A stretch of DNA of 64,000 bases from Aurantibacter aestuarii (GTDB lineage Bacteria > Bacteroidota > Bacteroidia > Flavobacteriales > Flavobacteriaceae). Below are positions 25,307 to 35,859 of the stretch, one piece after another. The position numbers and the translations under genes were made by a program. The DNA lies in the NCBI RefSeq assembly GCF_003008425.1, contig NZ_PXOQ01000007.1, positions 706,419 through 770,418 of the forward strand, in the 5' to 3' direction. Positions within the stretch are counted from its first letter, which is position 1; every line of letters begins with the position of its first letter. The notes beneath the pieces are model-generated. The model made no database searches. It was not told the origin of the DNA and saw only the letters and a program-made list of their open reading frames with translations.

Positions 25307-28174
25307 ATGAAAAAACTTTTATTGATTGTTTTGTTAGGCGTCTTTTCAACAATCAGTGCTTTAGCACAGGAAACTATTGTAAAAGGTAGTGTTGTTGATG
25401 GCGTAACAAACGAACCTCTTCCGGAAGTAACAGTAACTATTGAGGCCACTCAACAAGAAACTAAAACCGATGGTTTAGGATTTTTTAAATTTAGTACAAC
25501 TCCAGAGTTAGGAGAGCAAGTTCTGGTAATTACAAAAGAAGGTTACACAACAAAAAGATTCCCAATAGTTATAAATGAAGGGGAAACTGTAGATTTAACT
25601 GGTATCTCAATGGATGTTGATATTACTGGTCAACAGGATTTGTTTACTATTACTTTAACAGATGATGAATTAAATGATGACGATAGTGGCTCTGATAATA
25701 TTTCAGGTTTATTATCTTCTTCTTTAGATGTTTTTCAACGTACTGCAGCTTTTGAATTTAGTTCTTCATTTTTTAGAGTGAGAGGTTTAGATTCAGATAA
25801 TGGGACTGTAATGATTAACGGTATCAAAATGAATAAATTTGATACTGGAAGACCACAATGGGGTAACTGGGGTGGCTTAAATGATGTGGTTAGAAACCAA
25901 GATTTAAGTATGGGATTACATCCAGCTTCTCATACTTTTGGAGGTATATTAGGATCTACTAATATTAACACTAGAGCTTCTAGCTACAGAGAAGGTGGTC
26001 AAATTACCTATTCATCTTCTAACAGAAGTTACACTAATAGATTAATGGCTAAATATTCGTCAGGCTTAATGCAAGATGGTTGGGCTTATACTATTATGGC
26101 AGGAAGACGTTGGGGAGACGAAGGTTTTCAAGACGCTACTTTATATGATGCTAATTCGTTTTTTGCTTCTGTAGAAAAAGTTATTAATGATAAACATAGT
26201 TTAAACTTCACCTCTATTTATGCACCTAACAGACGAGGGAGAACTTCTCCAAACACTCAAGAGGTTGTGGACCTAAAAGGTATTAAGTATAATGAATATT
26301 GGGGTTACTTAAATGGTGAAAAGAAAAATTCAAGAATAAGAGAGGTTGAGGAGCCTATTTTACAATTATCTCATTATTGGGATTTTAACGAAAAAACAAG
26401 TTTAAATACTACAGTAGCTTACCAATTTGGTAAAACTGGAAGTAGTCGTTTAGATTTTCCAGGTGGAAAAAATCCAAGTCCAGCCTATTATCAGAACTTA
26501 CCGAGTTATCATTTGTCACAAATTGACGATGATGGACCAGATTTTACGTCGGCTTACTTGGCACAGCAAGAATTTTTAAATGATGGTCAAATAGATTGGA
26601 ATGCTATATTTCAAGCAAATATTAATGATAATTCAGGACCATACAATACTAATTCTGCAGCTTATGTGTTGTATGAGGATAGAACAGACGACAAAACTTT
26701 ATCTGTAAATTCAGTTTTTACTAAAGAAATTTCAGATAATATTTTAGTTAACGGAGGTGTAAACTATAGACGATTAAAATCTCAAAACTTTGCTGAAGTT
26801 ATTGACTTATTAGGAAGTAATGTTGGGATTGCAAACGTAGATGCATTTAGTCAAGTAGATTTTAACTTACTTAACCCAGGTCAAGTTGCTAATGAAGGTG
26901 AGAAATACAGATATAACTACAATTTGTATGCAGACGAATTAGGAGGATTTGCGCAAGCACAGTTTAAATATAATAAAATTGACTTTTTTGTAGCGGGTAG
27001 TATAACAAAAACAGAATACCAAAGAGAAGGTTTGTATAAAAATGGAAACCAAGTATTTTATGAAGATGTTTTTAATACTGACGGTGAAAAAATTGGAGAA
27101 GTTGAAGTATTAGATAATTCTTCAGGGAAAGGCGATAAATTAGATTTTACAGGTTTTGGAGCTAAAGGAGGATTTACTTATAAAATCACTGGTAAACATT
27201 TAATAGACGTGAATGGCGCTTACGTACAGCAAGCACCAAACTTAAGAAACACTTATACCAATGCTAGAGAAAGTCAGGATTATGTAGGAGTGTCAAGAGG
27301 TCAAAATTTCCCGGGTGTTAAATTAACAGAAGAAAAAATTCAGTCTGTAGACGCAAGTTATATTTTTAGATCTCCTATCGTTAAGGCTCGTTTAACGGGG
27401 TTTTATACAAAAATAGAGGATGCAAATGAGGTGTCTTTCTTCTTTACTCAAGGTGAAGTTTCTGGGTTTATTCAAGAAACTCTAGCAGGGGTAGATAAAA
27501 GACATATTGGTGCAGAGTTGGGTATAGAGGCTCAGGTAACACCTACCATTAAATTAAAAGGAGCTGCTTCTGTAGGACAATATACTTACGATAATAATCC
27601 GTTTGTTTATTTAACTTCAACATCTGAAGACTTTAATACAAGATCTGAAGAAAATGATGGAAGTGTTGTAAATGACATTTACAAAACAGCTATAAAAGAT
27701 TACAAAATTGCAGGTGGGCCACAACGTGCTTATTCTGTAGGGTTTGAATATAGAGATCCAGACTATTGGTGGTTTGGAGCAACAGCAAACTTTTTCTCTA
27801 ATACTTACGTAGATATTAGTCCTTTAGCACGTTCTGCTTATTTTACACAAGATATTAGAGATGGAAATACCTTAAGCGATTATGATCCAAATGTAGCTAG
27901 AGAATTATTACGTCAGGAAGAAATTGAAGACTATATGGTTGTTAATTTAGTAGGAGGTAAATCTTGGAAAATTGGAGATAAATACATCGGGTTTTTTGCA
28001 AGTGTGGGTAACGTGTTAGATAAAGAATACAGAACTGGTGGTTTTGAGCAGGGAAGAAATGCTAACTACACCGATTTATTAGAAGATAGTTCAGGAAGCT
28101 CTAGAGTGTTTGCACCAAAGTATTTCTTTGGTAGAGGAGCTAACTACTTCTTAAATTGTTATGTAAGATTTTAA
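25307..28174 (+). CDS. TonB-dependent receptor with carboxypeptidase-like N-domain
   Basis: A 955-residue outer-membrane receptor. It has a signal peptide (1-20, ending ALAQ) and a carboxypeptidase-regulatory domain (~22-105, VKGSVVDGVTNEPLPEVTV). An acidic segment (DDELNDDDSGSDN) follows, then a plug with FFRVRGLDSDNGTVMINGI near 160 and a large barrel ending FFGRGANYFLNCYVRF. The receptor is longer than usual iron-siderophore types, which suits larger ligands, but no SusD partner is present. Instead it is followed by a DUF5689 lipoprotein and is divergent from a secreted EEP hydrolase. Confidence 0.9.
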   Translation: MKKLLLIVLLGVFSTISALAQETIVKGSVVDGVTNEPLPEVTVTIEATQQETKTDGLGFFKFSTTPELGEQVLVITKEGYTTKRFPIVINEGETVDLTGISMDVDITGQQDLFTITLTDDELNDDDSGSDNISGLLSSSLDVFQRTAAFEFSSSFFRVRGLDSDNGTVMINGIKMNKFDTGRPQWGNWGGLNDVVRNQDLSMGLHPASHTFGGILGSTNINTRASSYREGGQITYSSSNRSYTNRLMAKYSSGLMQDGWAYTIMAGRRWGDEGFQDATLYDANSFFASVEKVINDKHSLNFTSIYAPNRRGRTSPNTQEVVDLKGIKYNEYWGYLNGEKKNSRIREVEEPILQLSHYWDFNEKTSLNTTVAYQFGKTGSSRLDFPGGKNPSPAYYQNLPSYHLSQIDDDGPDFTSAYLAQQEFLNDGQIDWNAIFQANINDNSGPYNTNSAAYVLYEDRTDDKTLSVNSVFTKEISDNILVNGGVNYRRLKSQNFAEVIDLLGSNVGIANVDAFSQVDFNLLNPGQVANEGEKYRYNYNLYADELGGFAQAQFKYNKIDFFVAGSITKTEYQREGLYKNGNQVFYEDVFNTDGEKIGEVEVLDNSSGKGDKLDFTGFGAKGGFTYKITGKHLIDVNGAYVQQAPNLRNTYTNARESQDYVGVSRGQNFPGVKLTEEKIQSVDASYIFRSPIVKARLTGFYTKIEDANEVSFFFTQGEVSGFIQETLAGVDKRHIGAELGIEAQVTPTIKLKGAASVGQYTYDNNPFVYLTSTSEDFNTRSEENDGSVVNDIYKTAIKDYKIAGGPQRAYSVGFEYRDPDYWWFGATANFFSNTYVDISPLARSAYFTQDIRDGNTLSDYDPNVARELLRQEEIEDYMVVNLVGGKSWKIGDKYIGFFASVGNVLDKEYRTGGFEQGRNANYTDLLEDSSGSSRVFAPKYFFGRGANYFLNCYVRF

Positions 28175-28215
28175 AAATTAAAAAGAAAAATATATATTTA
28201 ATAAAAACGATTAGT

Positions 28216-29628
28216 ATGAAAACAAATAAAATTTTAGCATTAGGTTTCAGTTTAGTAGCCCTGCTATTTATAAATTCTTGTGTTGAAGATGATGATTTTA
28301 CAACACCAGACTTAACTGTAGCACCTGTAGATGTTGCTGCTTTGGGTCAATTTACATCATTTTCGAATATTGTTGCTCGTTATGATGCAGCAGTATTAGA
28401 CGGTGAACAAATTGGTGTATTTTCTGTTGAAAATGATGCACCATTATATACTATAGGTTATGTAGTATCAGATGATGGAGCAGGTAATTTCTTTGAAGAA
28501 ATTATCATTCAAAATTCTGTAGATGGAAATGATCCAGCTACTGATGTAAGAAGAGGTTTAAAAGTTGAAATTAATACAAGAGACTTAGGTGGAATCTATA
28601 ACTTTGGTCGTAAAGTTTATATCAAGTTAAATGGATTAGCTATTGGCGAGGAAAATGGGGTATATACTTTAGGAAGATCTAATGGTAATAGTTTAGAGCA
28701 AATTTCGGAAGCTGAATTTACAAAATTCATTGTAAGAGATCCTGAAACAGCAACAATTACACCTAAATTAACTACAATTGCAGATTTAGGAGATTTAGAC
28801 GAAAATACTTTCGTTAAATTAGATAACACTCAAATTATCAAAGCTCAGAAAAATTTAACCTATGCAGGTGAGGCTACCGATGAGTTTGATGGTTTTAGAT
28901 CAATTTTAAGTTGCGATACAAATGCAACTATTTCTTTACAGACAAGTACATTTGCAGATTTTAAAGGTGCACAGTTGCCACAAGGTAAAGGGTCAGTTCA
29001 AGGCGTTTATTCAAGAGACTTTGGAGATGATTTTAGTGTGTTAATTTTAAATGGTACGGAAGATATTAATTTTACCGACCCTAACCGTTGTGATCCAGTA
29101 GTTTTAGACTGTGATGGCCCAAGTGGTGGTGGAGCTGCTATTTTCTCTGAAAATTTCTCAGGATTTGGTGGTTATGCAGCAGAAGGCTGGACAATGGTTA
29201 ATGTAGATGGTGGAAATGTAGATTGGTTTATTAGCTCATTTAGTGGAAATTTCTATTCAAGAATTTCAGCTTTTAGTTCTAACGAATCAGAAGCAGAAGT
29301 TTGGTTAGTAACTCCAGGTATAGATTTAGATTCTACGACGGGTGAAGAATTTAGCTTTGACGTTGAAGCAGCCTTCTCAAATGGTATTATATTGTCTGTT
29401 TTAGTAACTGAAAACTTTACAGGAGACGTAACAACTACAGATTGGACAGAATTAGATGCAGATATTCAACAAGGTCCATCAAGTGGTTTTGGAGGTTTTG
29501 AAAGTAAAGGACCAATTAATGTATCTTGTTTAAATGGAACGGTTAATTTCGCATTCAAATATTCAGGTTCAGACCCTAGTGCAACAACAAGATATCATGT
29601 AGATAATGTTGTAGTAACCGGAAACTAA
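28216..29628 (+). CDS. DUF5689 / choice-of-anchor J lipoprotein
   Basis: A 470-residue surface or periplasmic lipoprotein. The ATG at 28216 gives a perfect lipoprotein signal with lipobox FINSC (Cys22); an upstream in-frame ATG at 28156 lies inside the receptor gene and would bury the signal, so I reject it. Residues ~35-290 fit the DUF5689 domain (GQFTSFSNIVARYDA, EEIIIQNSVDG). Residues ~310-470 are a choice-of-anchor J jelly roll (FSENFSGFGGY, YHVDNVVVTG). It lies 41 bases after the TonB receptor. It probably binds the ligand for the receptor, in the place a SusD would take; this is inference. Confidence 0.82.
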   Translation: MKTNKILALGFSLVALLFINSCVEDDDFTTPDLTVAPVDVAALGQFTSFSNIVARYDAAVLDGEQIGVFSVENDAPLYTIGYVVSDDGAGNFFEEIIIQNSVDGNDPATDVRRGLKVEINTRDLGGIYNFGRKVYIKLNGLAIGEENGVYTLGRSNGNSLEQISEAEFTKFIVRDPETATITPKLTTIADLGDLDENTFVKLDNTQIIKAQKNLTYAGEATDEFDGFRSILSCDTNATISLQTSTFADFKGAQLPQGKGSVQGVYSRDFGDDFSVLILNGTEDINFTDPNRCDPVVLDCDGPSGGGAAIFSENFSGFGGYAAEGWTMVNVDGGNVDWFISSFSGNFYSRISAFSSNESEAEVWLVTPGIDLDSTTGEEFSFDVEAAFSNGIILSVLVTENFTGDVTTTDWTELDADIQQGPSSGFGGFESKGPINVSCLNGTVNFAFKYSGSDPSATTRYHVDNVVVTGN

Positions 29629-29651
29629 ATTTTAATAACAAATTTGTTTTT

Positions 29652-29681
29652 AAAAGCCCGCTATGTATAGTGGGCTTTTTT
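29652..29681 (+). terminator. Terminator after the DUF5689 lipoprotein
   Basis: A 12-bp stem (AAAAGCCCGCTA with TAGTGGGCTTTT, one G-T pair) with a TGTA loop and T tail. Confidence 0.9.
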
Positions 29682-29821
29682 ATATATTTATTTGAATATT
29701 TTTTTGAGCTTTACCGTTTATAGGTAAAATATTACTGTTTATCTATTAACTTCACAAAATTATTTCACAGTGTTATTTAATTGTTACTTTAGGGTTAAAA
29801 TTCTTTAATTCTATACATCAA

Positions 29822-32800
29822 ATGAGAAAAATTACTTTACTAATCTTGCTCGTTTTTGGAATATATTCCATAAATGCACAAGTTTACCTTACTGAAAATT
29901 TTGATGCTTCAATTCCAGCAACCTGGACTATTACAGACGCAGGTGGTGCTACAGGGGACTCCTGGGTTTCTGGTCTACAAGGAGGTGCAAATTCCTTGAA
30001 CGGATCTAATGTGGCTGTTGTTGATAGTGATGCGGACGGAAATGGTACACTTCTGTTAGAAACGTTGACATCTCCTGTGTTTGATACAACTGGTGCAACA
30101 AACCTATTTTTAGAATTCGATCAGTTTTATAGAAATGGCGGAGGAGATAGAGCGATTGTAGAAGTTTTTGACGGAACCAATTGGGTGGAGGTATTAAACC
30201 AGTCGGCAACTACGGGTGCATTTAATGCACCAAACGAACAAGCTATAAATATAACTGCTTTTAGCAATCCAAATATGCAAATTCGTTTTGTGTATAATGA
30301 CAATAACGTTTGGGCATGGTACTGGTTAATAGATAATGTTGTGGTATCTAATTTATTGTGCGCAGAACCTACAGCGGTAACATTAACAAATATTACAAGT
30401 GATGGAGTACAGGTCAATTGGAGTCCAGGAGGAACAGAAACAGCTTGGAATGTAGTAGTTCAACCTGCAGGTACAGGTGTTCCAACAATGGGACCTAGTC
30501 AAACATCACCTTACATAGTAACAGGTTTAAATCCAAGTTCACCATACGAAGTTTATATTCAGTCGGCTTGTGGTGGAACAGACGGAAATAGTACTTGGGC
30601 TGGGCCATTCAATTTTAATACATTAAATGTACCACCACCACCACCAGTTGGTGTTACATGTGCTTCAGGAGCGTCTTCAACCGTTTTTACGGAGACATTT
30701 GGTACAGTTTCAGGTGCTGCGCCAGCAGGCTGGACAGGAACCGGTTTTGGAGGAGCTAATGGAAATTGGAGAATAACGAATCCAAGTGCAAACTCTGGAG
30801 GTACGGGACCAAATATTACTTATGATGGAAATCCAGGTGTTCATTTAGAATACGAAGCTTCAGGGAATTCAAGCGCAATTGCAAATGCAATATCTCCTGC
30901 TATAGATTTGTCTACGGCGGTTGACGGTGCTGAATTAGCCTTTTTTATGCATGCATTTGGTGACGATATGGGAACTTTAAATGTGGGTATTGGTACTTCT
31001 CCAACAGGACCATTTACAACTGAATATTCTTGGGTTGGTGACTTTCAAGCAACCGCAACGGAAGCTTGGGTGCCTATTGGTGTAGATTTATCAGCATATT
31101 TAGGTCAAGTCATTTATATACAATTTAGTTATGGAGGTGCAGGAACAGGTTTTGAAGGCGATATGTCTATCGACCAAATTACTGTAGAAACTTGTGGTAC
31201 GTTTTGTATTGCACCATCAAATATTTTAGTGTCTAACATTACAGATACGACTGCTGATATTTCATGGGTTTCAAACGGAACTGAAACAGCTTGGGAAATT
31301 GTAATTCAACCTGCCGGTACAGGAGTGCCAACAGGAGCAGGTGTTCCAGGTGCATCAGTTTACCCAGCAACAGGATTAACTCCAACTACGCCATATGAAG
31401 TTTATGTAAGAGCTATATGTTCGCCTTCTGGCGAAAGTGTTTGGGCTGGACCGGTTAACTTTACAACAGAAAATGCACCACCACCACCACCAGTAGGAGT
31501 AACTTGTTCAACAGGTACATCTACAGCTATATTCACCGAAACTTTTGGAGCTGCATCTGGTGTAGCACCTGCAGGTTGGACAGGAACTGGTTTTGGAGGA
31601 GCAAATGGTAACTGGAGAATAACAAATCCAAATGCTAACTCCACAGGAACAGGGCCAAATGTTACTTACAATGGAAGTCCTGGAGTACATTTAGAATATG
31701 AAGCGTCAGGTAACGCTTCAGCGATAGCGAATGCCATTACACCAGCTATAGATTTAACAACTGCAGTAGACGGAGCAGAGTTATCCTTTTTTATGCATGC
31801 TTTTGGTGATGATATTGGGACACTTAATGTTGGTGTAGGTAATACTCCAACGGGACCATTTACAAACGTATATAGTTACATAGGTGCTTTACAAACTTTA
31901 GCAACAGACCCTTGGGTTCCAATAGGAATTGACTTATCAGCTTATTTAACTCAAACCATTTACATTCAGTTTAGTTATGGTGGTGCAGGTACAGGCTTTG
32001 AAGGAGATTTAGCTTTAGATCAAATTTCTGTAGAAACTTGTGGAGATTTTTGTATCGCTCCAACCAATTTAACAGTTACTAACATTGGAGGACAATCTGC
32101 AGATATTTCTTGGGTTGGAGTCAATGGAGAAACCTCTTGGAATTATGTCGTTCAACCGGCAGGTACAGGAGTACCAGCAAATGGTGCAGGTACCAATGTC
32201 ATGGTGCCAAATGCTAATGTTACTGGATTAAATTTCTCAACACCATACGAAGTTTACGTACAAGCAAATTGTACTAATGGTATGACTAGTTTATGGGCTG
32301 GGCCAGTCAATTTTACAACTACTGTTCAAACTAATTTCACAGTAGATTGTAGTGCGGCAGCATTAGATTTTAATTATTGTTATACTAATAACGATGATAA
32401 TGTATTTACATTTACAACAACAACTGGTTTCCCTGTAACCATTACTTTTAATCAAGGTACTTTGGAAGCATGTTGTGATGATTTTGATGTATTAGATACA
32501 GATGGAACACCTATAGAAGCCGATGTAACAGGAGATGTAACAGGACTTACTTATACATCTACAGGCGATACGCTTTCAATTGTGTTTGATGCAGATGGGA
32601 GTGTTAGTTGTGGATCAGGCTCACAAACGCCAATAAACGCAACTGTAATATGTCAAACTTGTATTGCTCCGGATGTGACCTTCACACCTATTGGAGATTG
32701 TAGTGCAAATCCAGACAATCCAGAATTTGTAATTGAAGTAAATATTATAGATTTTGGTTCTGTATCTTCAGTACAAGTAGCAGACGACCAAGGTAGTGCT

Positions 32801-34879
32801 GGGCAATTACCAGCAGGACCAGGTATTGTTACTATGGGGCCATATCCAGCAGGAACTGAAGTAATTATAGAAGTAAGTACAGATGACATTAATTGTATTG
32901 AGTTTAGTGACCCATTAACTATAGTGTGCCCAGCACCGCCAAATGAGTGTAGTATTATCTATGCAGGTCCAGACCAAGTATTTGATTGTACAGATAACAC
33001 TATAGATTTAACAGCGAATTTCCAAGTGACTGGACAAGACTTTAATGTGTATGAAATTAATGCTCTTGGAGGATGTCCTACACCTATTTTATCAGGAGGT
33101 ACACCTACAAGTTTAACAATAGACGACAGATGGTCTGATGTAGTTGATATGGGCTTTGATTTTTGTTTCTTTGGAGATACTTATAACCAGTTAGTTGTAG
33201 GTGCAAATGGTGCGATTTCTTTTGATCCTACCATAGCGGGAACAGGTTCAGGTTATTCATTTAATCAGCCAATTCCTAATAATACTTCAGCTACACTAAG
33301 AGATGTAAACATTTTTGTGGCTTATCATGATATTAATCCAAACACTTGTGGGGATATCAATTATACCATTTTAGGGTCAGCTCCAAATAGACAATTTGTA
33401 TTAAATTACAATGCAGTATGTCAATTTAGCTGTACTACACAGCAGGCATCTATGCAGGCAATTTTATATGAAGGATCAAACAATATAGACATTAATGTTT
33501 TTGAAAAACCAGGCTGTGCATGGAATAGCGGAAGCTCTGTAATTGGTGTTCAAAATATGGCAGGAGATGTTGGTTTTGCTCCAGCGGGAAGAAACACAGG
33601 GAATTGGGTTGTAGATCCTTCTGCTCCTGAGTCTTATAGATTCTCTCCAGGTCAAAGTTCTACGCCAGATTATATATTTGAGTGGTATGAAGATGGTATC
33701 TTTATTGGTAATACAGAAACGATAACCGTTTTTCCAACTCAAACAACTACTTATGAGGCTACTATAACTTATACACAATGTGTTGGTCCTCCAGTGACTT
33801 TAACAGATTCTGTTACTGTAGAATTCAATGGTACTCCTGCAGACACAAGTTTCTCTGTAACACCAACATGTGACGGTGCGACAGTAACTATAGATGGGGA
33901 TCCAGGCGGAACATTTGCATTTAACCCTTTACCTACTGATGGTGCTGTTATTGATGCATCTACAGGTACGGTAACTAATGGGACACCAAATGCAACATAT
34001 ACGATAGAATATAGTATTGACCCTACAAACATTTGTGGGTCAACTACGAGTGAGACTTTCACAGTATTGCCTCCAGTTGTAATTCAAACAGCTGCTAATA
34101 TTGAAGTATGTGATGATAATAATGATGGGTTTTCAACTTTTGACCTAACCCCAGCAGGTGCTGAAATTATTGGAGGTCTTACAGGAGTTACTTTAACGTA
34201 TCACGAAACTCAAGTTGGTGCAGATAATGGAACACCACTTATTGTAAATGAAACGGCTTATAATAACACTACTGCAACGAATCAAACTATATATGTAAGG
34301 GTTGAAGATAATTCTACTAATTGTTATTCAACTACTTCTTTCCAGATTGTAGTAAATGAGTTACCTGAATTAGAGTTTTATGATACAACTGGATATGAGG
34401 TTTGTCCTAATACGACAACGCCAATAACTATTGTAGCGTCATTAGATAACTTTAATGAAAGTGATGTAAATATTACATGGGAATATAATGGAGCCATAAT
34501 TAACGGTGAGAGTAATTTAGATTTAAACACTGTTCTTTTAAGTGGAGATTACACTATTACAGCTACGAATATTTTAACAGGTTGTTCAGAATCAGAAACT
34601 GTTACAGTTGAAGAGTCAGCTAATTGTGTGATACCTCAAGGTATTTCGCCAAATAATGATGGATTAAATGATAGTTTTGACTTAAGTAGCTTTAACGTTC
34701 AGTCTATTGAAATATTTAATCGTAACGGTACAAAAGTATATGTGAAAAATGATGGTTATTCTAATGAATGGAGAGGTCAAAGCAATAGCGGAGATGAACT
34801 TCCAACAGGTACTTACTATTATATTATACGTTACCAAAATGGAAAACAAAAAGCCTCTTGGGTTTATATTAACAGATAA
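29822..34879 (+). CDS. Giant T9SS type B surface protein (adhesin-like)
   Basis: A 1,685-residue secreted protein, likely a surface adhesin. It has a signal peptide (1-19, ending INAQ) and a choice-of-anchor J domain (~22-178). FN3 domains start near 180, 462 and 744. Two jelly-roll/MAM-like modules at ~276-460 and ~558-742 each follow a five-proline linker. A CUB-like cysteine-containing domain (~840-945) and several Ig-like or PKD-like regions come next. The C-terminal ~84 residues are a gliding-associated type B sorting domain (CVIPQGISPNNDGLNDSFDL, IEIFNRNGTKVY, TGTYYYIIRY). The PorP/SprF and OmpA genes that follow are the usual partners of type B cargo. Confidence 0.88.
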   Translation: MRKITLLILLVFGIYSINAQVYLTENFDASIPATWTITDAGGATGDSWVSGLQGGANSLNGSNVAVVDSDADGNGTLLLETLTSPVFDTTGATNLFLEFDQFYRNGGGDRAIVEVFDGTNWVEVLNQSATTGAFNAPNEQAINITAFSNPNMQIRFVYNDNNVWAWYWLIDNVVVSNLLCAEPTAVTLTNITSDGVQVNWSPGGTETAWNVVVQPAGTGVPTMGPSQTSPYIVTGLNPSSPYEVYIQSACGGTDGNSTWAGPFNFNTLNVPPPPPVGVTCASGASSTVFTETFGTVSGAAPAGWTGTGFGGANGNWRITNPSANSGGTGPNITYDGNPGVHLEYEASGNSSAIANAISPAIDLSTAVDGAELAFFMHAFGDDMGTLNVGIGTSPTGPFTTEYSWVGDFQATATEAWVPIGVDLSAYLGQVIYIQFSYGGAGTGFEGDMSIDQITVETCGTFCIAPSNILVSNITDTTADISWVSNGTETAWEIVIQPAGTGVPTGAGVPGASVYPATGLTPTTPYEVYVRAICSPSGESVWAGPVNFTTENAPPPPPVGVTCSTGTSTAIFTETFGAASGVAPAGWTGTGFGGANGNWRITNPNANSTGTGPNVTYNGSPGVHLEYEASGNASAIANAITPAIDLTTAVDGAELSFFMHAFGDDIGTLNVGVGNTPTGPFTNVYSYIGALQTLATDPWVPIGIDLSAYLTQTIYIQFSYGGAGTGFEGDLALDQISVETCGDFCIAPTNLTVTNIGGQSADISWVGVNGETSWNYVVQPAGTGVPANGAGTNVMVPNANVTGLNFSTPYEVYVQANCTNGMTSLWAGPVNFTTTVQTNFTVDCSAAALDFNYCYTNNDDNVFTFTTTTGFPVTITFNQGTLEACCDDFDVLDTDGTPIEADVTGDVTGLTYTSTGDTLSIVFDADGSVSCGSGSQTPINATVICQTCIAPDVTFTPIGDCSANPDNPEFVIEVNIIDFGSVSSVQVADDQGSAGQLPAGPGIVTMGPYPAGTEVIIEVSTDDINCIEFSDPLTIVCPAPPNECSIIYAGPDQVFDCTDNTIDLTANFQVTGQDFNVYEINALGGCPTPILSGGTPTSLTIDDRWSDVVDMGFDFCFFGDTYNQLVVGANGAISFDPTIAGTGSGYSFNQPIPNNTSATLRDVNIFVAYHDINPNTCGDINYTILGSAPNRQFVLNYNAVCQFSCTTQQASMQAILYEGSNNIDINVFEKPGCAWNSGSSVIGVQNMAGDVGFAPAGRNTGNWVVDPSAPESYRFSPGQSSTPDYIFEWYEDGIFIGNTETITVFPTQTTTYEATITYTQCVGPPVTLTDSVTVEFNGTPADTSFSVTPTCDGATVTIDGDPGGTFAFNPLPTDGAVIDASTGTVTNGTPNATYTIEYSIDPTNICGSTTSETFTVLPPVVIQTAANIEVCDDNNDGFSTFDLTPAGAEIIGGLTGVTLTYHETQVGADNGTPLIVNETAYNNTTATNQTIYVRVEDNSTNCYSTTSFQIVVNELPELEFYDTTGYEVCPNTTTPITIVASLDNFNESDVNITWEYNGAIINGESNLDLNTVLLSGDYTITATNILTGCSESETVTVEESANCVIPQGISPNNDGLNDSFDLSSFNVQSIEIFNRNGTKVYVKNDGYSNEWRGQSNSGDELPTGTYYYIIRYQNGKQKASWVYINR
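30359..32330 (+). repeat. 846-bp in-frame tandem repeat in the surface protein gene
   Basis: Equivalent cysteine codons stand at 30359, 31205 and 32051, exactly 846 bases (282 codons) apart. Five-proline linkers at 30632 and 31478 keep the same period. Two full units (FN3 plus jelly roll) are followed by a third FN3 only. Protein identity between the units is high (for example WTGTGFGGANGNWRITNP is the same in both), while many codons differ. Confidence 0.93.
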
Positions 34880-34909
34880 TCTTTAAATCAACAATTTTAA
34901 AAAACAACA

Positions 34910-35818
34910 ATGAGAAAAGTACATTTAATCATTTTATTGCTAGTTGGTTTCGCAGCTACCGCACAGCAAGATCCGCAGTATACGCAGTATATGTATAACA
35001 TGAACATTATCAATCCCGCGTATGCAGGCTCATCTGGTACCACCTCAATTGGGGCGTTATACAGAAGTCAGTGGGTTGGTTTAGAAGGTTCCCCGAGTAC
35101 AGGAACATTAACCATTCATTCGCCAGTGGGGAATCGTGTAGGTTTAGGATTATCATTAATTAGTGATGAAATAGGACCGGTAGAAGAGACTAATGCATAT
35201 GCAGATTTTTCTTATACTATTCCAACAGGAGAAACCACTAAATTGGCTTTTGGTTTAAAAGCAGGAGCAACATTCCATAAAATAGGAACTGGCGAACTTG
35301 TAGTTACAGACCCGGGAGATGGTTTTTTTGCTCAAAATGTAGATGAGGTAACGCCTAACATCGGAGCTGGAGTTTATTTTTATAAACCTAATAAATACTA
35401 TATCTCAGCATCTTTACCAAATATGTTAAATTCAGTTCATATTGATGTTAACGGAAATAAATTCGGATCTGAAACTAAGCACTTTTTTGGAGCAGCAGGT
35501 TATGTATTCGATTTATCTGAAAACTTCAAGTTAAAACCTCACACTTTTGTAAAGTATGCGGTTAATGCTCCAGTAAGTTTTGATGCCAATCTTAACTTGT
35601 TTATGTATGACTTAGTAGAGATTGGTGCTGGTTACCGATTAGATGATTCGTTTAGTGGCATGGTTAATTTTATGATTTCACCAAATTTAAGAATCGGATA
35701 TGCTTATGATTCTATTCAATCAGATTTAAATGTCGTGACCAGTTCATCGCATGAAATCTTTATTAATTTCGATATTTTCGTTCCATCAAAAGTATCACGT
35801 TCACCACGTTACTTTTAA
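34910..35818 (+). CDS. PorP/SprF family T9SS outer-membrane protein
   Basis: A 302-residue outer-membrane protein of the PorP/SprF family, which works with T9SS to place type B cargo on the surface; SprF does this for the gliding adhesin SprB. It has a signal peptide (1-18) and the family start AQQDPQYTQYMYNMNIINPAYAG. Typical internal blocks are LYRSQWVGLEGSP and GLGLSLISDEIGP, and it ends in a barrel strand. It starts 30 bases after the giant surface protein, so this is probably its dedicated partner. The likely next partner, an OmpA protein, follows after 41 bases. Confidence 0.92.
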   Translation: MRKVHLIILLLVGFAATAQQDPQYTQYMYNMNIINPAYAGSSGTTSIGALYRSQWVGLEGSPSTGTLTIHSPVGNRVGLGLSLISDEIGPVEETNAYADFSYTIPTGETTKLAFGLKAGATFHKIGTGELVVTDPGDGFFAQNVDEVTPNIGAGVYFYKPNKYYISASLPNMLNSVHIDVNGNKFGSETKHFFGAAGYVFDLSENFKLKPHTFVKYAVNAPVSFDANLNLFMYDLVEIGAGYRLDDSFSGMVNFMISPNLRIGYAYDSIQSDLNVVTSSSHEIFINFDIFVPSKVSRSPRYF

Positions 35819-35859
35819 TCAAGAACTATTTATCATAACCATATAAAGCAGACATAAAA

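Noticed and set aside
28156-28215. An upstream start for the DUF5689 lipoprotein
   Set aside because: It lies within the receptor gene and would add a lysine-rich stretch before the clear lipoprotein signal at 28216.
30632-30646. CCA repeats as a microsatellite (also at 31478)
   Set aside because: They encode the same five-proline linker in two repeat units and need not be a slippage site; only five copies each.
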